Shown here one piece after another: positions 17,415 to 19,572 of a stretch of 19,572 nt of DNA. The position numbers and the translations under genes are program-made. Numbering within the stretch: position 1 is the first letter of the stretch; every line of letters starts with the position of its first letter. This stretch comes from Baffinella frigidus (lineage: Eukaryota > Cryptophyceae > Cryptomonadales > Baffinellaceae). The notes beneath the pieces are model-generated. The model made no database searches. It was not told the DNA's origin and worked only from the letters and a program-made list of their open reading frames with translations. Location of the stretch: assembly GCA_026770585.1 (NCBI GenBank), contig MU646629.1, positions 291,749 through 311,320 on the forward strand, in the 5' to 3' direction.

Positions 17415-17479
17415 TTTTGCGCCGATGGGGAAGACTCAACAGGTTGTGAGCCTCGAGATTCATAACCTCATAACCAAAA
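17415..17479. promoter_or_regulatory. 65-bp divergent intergenic region
   Basis: The start codons of the BRAP2-like gene (minus) and the ankyrin gene (plus) are separated by 65 bp, so both 5' UTRs and any shared promoter must be very compact or overlap the genes. Both starts sit in the same context, (C)AAAAATGGC. No TATA box is evident; ATAACCTCATAACC is a short direct repeat near the plus-strand start. Confidence 0.7.
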
Positions 17480-19079
17480 ATGGCGAACCCCGGGATGGCT
17501 GAAAAGCTCTTTGACGCCGCCCATCTAGGGAACGCAGCCGAGATGCGGCGGCTTCTCGATGAGGGGGCGGACTTGTTTAAGACAGACCGCTACGGACAGA
17601 CCCCGCTGCACGTCGCTGTGGGAATGGGTCATGAGGCTGTGGTTAAACTTCTCCTCGATTTTTCACCCCTCGAGCTCGAGAACGGGCAAGACGTGCGTAT
17701 TGAGGGTCTCGTTACGCGGCCAGACCTCAATGGCGAGACCGGCAAAGTCACGGGCTTTGACGAGTCCACGAGCCGCTTCGGCGTGCGTTTCAAGTCCGGC
17801 CAGAACCTCGCGGTAAATGCCGCACGGATCCCAGATGGCGCCGATCACGTCCACGGGTCTAGTTTCCCCCTTTCGACGCTATCCGCGGTGAGCCCTGGTT
17901 AGCGTTTCTCCCTTGGGATTTCTACAGCACCGGCGCTGACGGGGTCTGCGTGGATCCCTGAACGCAGGTCCGTCGCGAGAACCTCTTTACCGGAGCTGAC
18001 GTGGCGGCCAAGGACAGCCAAGGGCTCACGCCGCTCCTCTATGCTGCTTCAATTGGTCGTGAGGCAATGGTGACTCGGCTGATTGCTGCGGGGGCGGACG
18101 TTGCCACGACGAACAACGCAGGAAAGACTGCTCTCCATCTGTCTGCGGCAAAAGGCTACGAGCCCGTCTCGCGTGCGCTTCTGAGAGCGGGCGCGGACGT
18201 GGCAGCGAAGGACAACGACGGCATGACGCCCCTCCATTGTGCGGGGGCACTTGGCACAGAGTTCATTGCAGGCACGCCCCCCTCCACCTAACTCCAGCTC
18301 CAAAAACCTAACCCCAAGCCCTGCAACCCAACTCGTGAACCCCAAACCCTAAACCTGACCACGCTCGACTATCCACGTTTTTACTGCAGCTCCGTCCCCC
18401 TCCAACGCTCAACCCCACTCTCTCCTCCCTGGCAGACACACCAGGCCTTTCATTCCATGCCCGCTCGCCATTTTGTACGGATCGTTGACGGTCCGTAAGG
18501 GGTAGGGCCCGCTCGCCCTTTTGTACGGACCGTTGAGGTTTTGTAACCCACCCTGCGTTTGTCACTGCAGTGCTGCTGGAAGCGGGGGCGGACGTGGCGG
18601 CGACGGACTCGGTAGGAAGGACGCCGCTGCTGTGGGCGGCGGGAGGGAGGCACGCGGGTCTCACGGAGCTTCTGCTGGACGCGGGGTCTGATGTGGCAGC
18701 GAGGGACAGCCGAGGAATGACCTCGCTCCATCTCGCTGCGACACGAGGCTGCGGGGCAGTGGTGGACGTCCTGCTCGATGCGGGGGCCGACCTGGGCTCC
18801 ACGGAACGCGAGGGGTACACCGCGCTGCATCTCGCTGCGGCTGGGGCTCAGCACGGGCACATCGCGGTGGTCCAGATGCTTCTGGACGGGGGGGCGGACG
18901 TGGCGGCGACCAACGACGCGGGGCACACGCCCCTCCTCTGCGCTGTGCTGACGGGGTGTGTCGCCGTGGCGGAGATTCTGCTGGAGGCGGGCGCGGACGA
19001 GCACGCCAGGACCACCGGAGGTCTTCCCCCCCCACACCCTATGAGGTTCAAAAATTCAAATGTGTCAGCAAGCGTTTAG
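17480..19079 (+). CDS. Ankyrin-repeat protein with internal LNG module
   Basis: Join 17480-17812, 17968-18271, 18571-19079: 381 codons and a stop. Intron 1 is GTAAAT...CGCAG, phase 0. Intron 2 seems to be GC-AG (GCAG before GCACGC; acceptor CACTGCAG), phase 1. Residues 1-66 hold two ankyrin repeats (GQTPLHVAVGMGHEAVVKLL). About 70-120 is a different module (VRIEGLVTRPDLNG, GKVTGFDESTSRFGVRF, then AVRRENL rebuilt across intron 1), a form found beside ankyrin or MYND domains in algal proteins. Seven further repeats follow (GADVAAKD, GKTALHLSAAKG, GYTALHLAAAGA). Repeat 10 starts (GADEHARTTGG) and then turns into non-ankyrin sequence before the stop. Either the C-terminus is truncated or another donor (CGGAG before GTCTTC, about 19020) leads to exons outside the window. 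Likely a protein-binding adaptor; target unknown. Confidence 0.85.
18272..18570 (+). other. Ankyrin gene intron 2 with C-rich telomere-like units
   Basis: The 299-nt intron contains AACCCCAAACCCTAAACC (about 18338-18355), here on the sense strand of the plus gene. It also holds a direct repeat GCCCGCTCGCC(A/C)TTTTGTACGGA (about 18461 and 18510) with a TACGGA...TCCGTA hairpin. No exon-edge copies like those in the neighbouring gene are visible. Confidence 0.65.
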
Positions 19080-19123
19080 GTGGCTGCAGGATGTCACGAG
19101 GGCCCCATCCACGCTGGCTGCTA

Positions 19124-19240
19124 CAGGGGTACCTCGCTCATAAGAAACCGCCGCCCCCCCTAGGACACTATAGGGCTCTAGGCATGGTCCTACTGTAGGG
19201 TCCTAGGGGGAGGCGGTTTCTTATGAGCGAGGTACCCCTG
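19124..19240. mobile_element. Family F palindromic element, copy 2 (117 bp)
   Basis: The termini CAGGGGTACCTCGCTCA and complement are identical to copy 1, and TA flanks both sides (19122-19123 and 19241-19242). The centre is CTATAGGGCTCTAGGCATGG. It lies just after the apparent end of the ankyrin gene. Confidence 0.8.
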
Positions 19241-19310
19241 TAGTGCCCTTACGCCTCGTCTCGCCTTGCCGTGTGGCGTGTAGCGGTCGTGCTTGCTAGT
19301 ACACTCCTAA

Positions 19311-19362
19311 ACACTCACCCCTAAACCCTAAACCCTAAACCCTACACCCTACATCCTACACC

Positions 19363-19436
<74 letters not shown>

Positions 19437-19500
19437 GCCCTCAACCCTCAACCCTCAAACCTAAACCCTAAACCCTACATCCCAAGCCCCAAGCCCCAAA
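19311..19500. repeat. C-rich telomere-like tract, CCCTAAA then CCCTCAA
   Basis: On the plus strand: about four CCCTAAA units, a few CCCTACA, then about 14 CCCTCAA units (19361-19455), then CCCTAAA/CCCCAAG. The orientation is C-rich on the sense strand of the plus-strand gene, mirroring the situation in the minus-strand gene. Confidence 0.9.
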
Positions 19501-19534
19501 CCCCACGAGCAGGTGATGCATGAGCTTCGTGCCG

Positions 19535-19572
19535 GACTATTCTCAAGTTGACAAAGCTGAACCTGTGGTACA
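19535..19572 (+). repeat. Family L repeat cut by the window edge
   Basis: GGACTATTCTCAAGTTGACA and TGTGGTACA match the start of the copy at 6391. It continues beyond the window. Confidence 0.55.

Noticed and set aside
16319-17502. Plus-strand open frames opposite exons 1 and 2 of the BRAP2-like gene
   Set aside because: They are antisense shadows of exons with family homology on the minus strand.
18001-18291. Three separate small ankyrin genes
   Set aside because: Intron boundaries restore both reading frame and the LNG motif, so one spliced gene explains them better.
1-19572. tRNA, rRNA or spliceosomal RNA genes
   Set aside because: No tRNA-like TTC-A/B-box arrangement with cloverleaf arms and no conserved rRNA or snRNA blocks were recognised by eye.

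Overview
This is nuclear DNA from a eukaryote. It has short spliced exons with GT-AG boundaries, very long repeat-filled introns, dozens of palindromic miniature transposon-like elements, and long degenerate tracts of TTTAGGG-type telomere-like repeat. A photosynthetic protist is likely. A chromerid/alveolate alga such as Chromera would fit the mid GC content and the repeat type, but that is a guess; no rRNA, organelle gene or other marker settles it.

Two genes face away from each other across 65 bp (17415-17479). The minus-strand gene fills about 15.7 kb (17414 down to at least 1700). I assembled it from 13 small exons, one of them tentative. It encodes a BRAP2/IMP (plant BRIZ) type E3 ubiquitin ligase: acidic N-terminus, BRAP2 N-terminal domain, RING-H2, UBP-type zinc finger, then the start of the C-terminal coiled coil. 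All exon phases agree, giving about 470 codons in 1,412 nt, and the 3' end probably lies beyond the left edge. The plus-strand gene (17480 to about 19079) encodes an ankyrin-repeat protein interrupted by a small 'LNG' module. It appears to use one GT-AG and one GC-AG intron.

The most unusual feature is the introns of the BRAP2-like gene. Ten of the 13 exons are surrounded by partial copies of themselves under a strict rule. Copies of the exon's 5' part, usually with the acceptor, lie only upstream. Copies of the 3' part, usually with the donor, lie only downstream. I count about 24 upstream and 11 downstream copies. No copy carries both splice sites, so exon definition would ignore them. The gene's introns seem to have grown by repeated duplication of segments that straddle splice sites.

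These duplications also left paired empty and filled sites for mobile elements inside the window. They define target duplications for a 166-bp family A (ACTT), a 179-bp family B (ACGT, ATAT), a ~190-bp family C (TA) and a 139-bp family G (GATTA). Families A and B share the same termini (TAATAG or TCATAG), so one transposase probably moved both. Telomere-like tracts in the introns mostly read CCCTAAA in the sense of the host gene and often lie just upstream of acceptors.

Layout: 1-1700, left-end repeats and edge copies; 1700-9948, the C-terminal half of the BRAP2-like gene; 9833-17414, its N-terminal half; 17480-19079, the ankyrin gene; 19080-19572, repeats.
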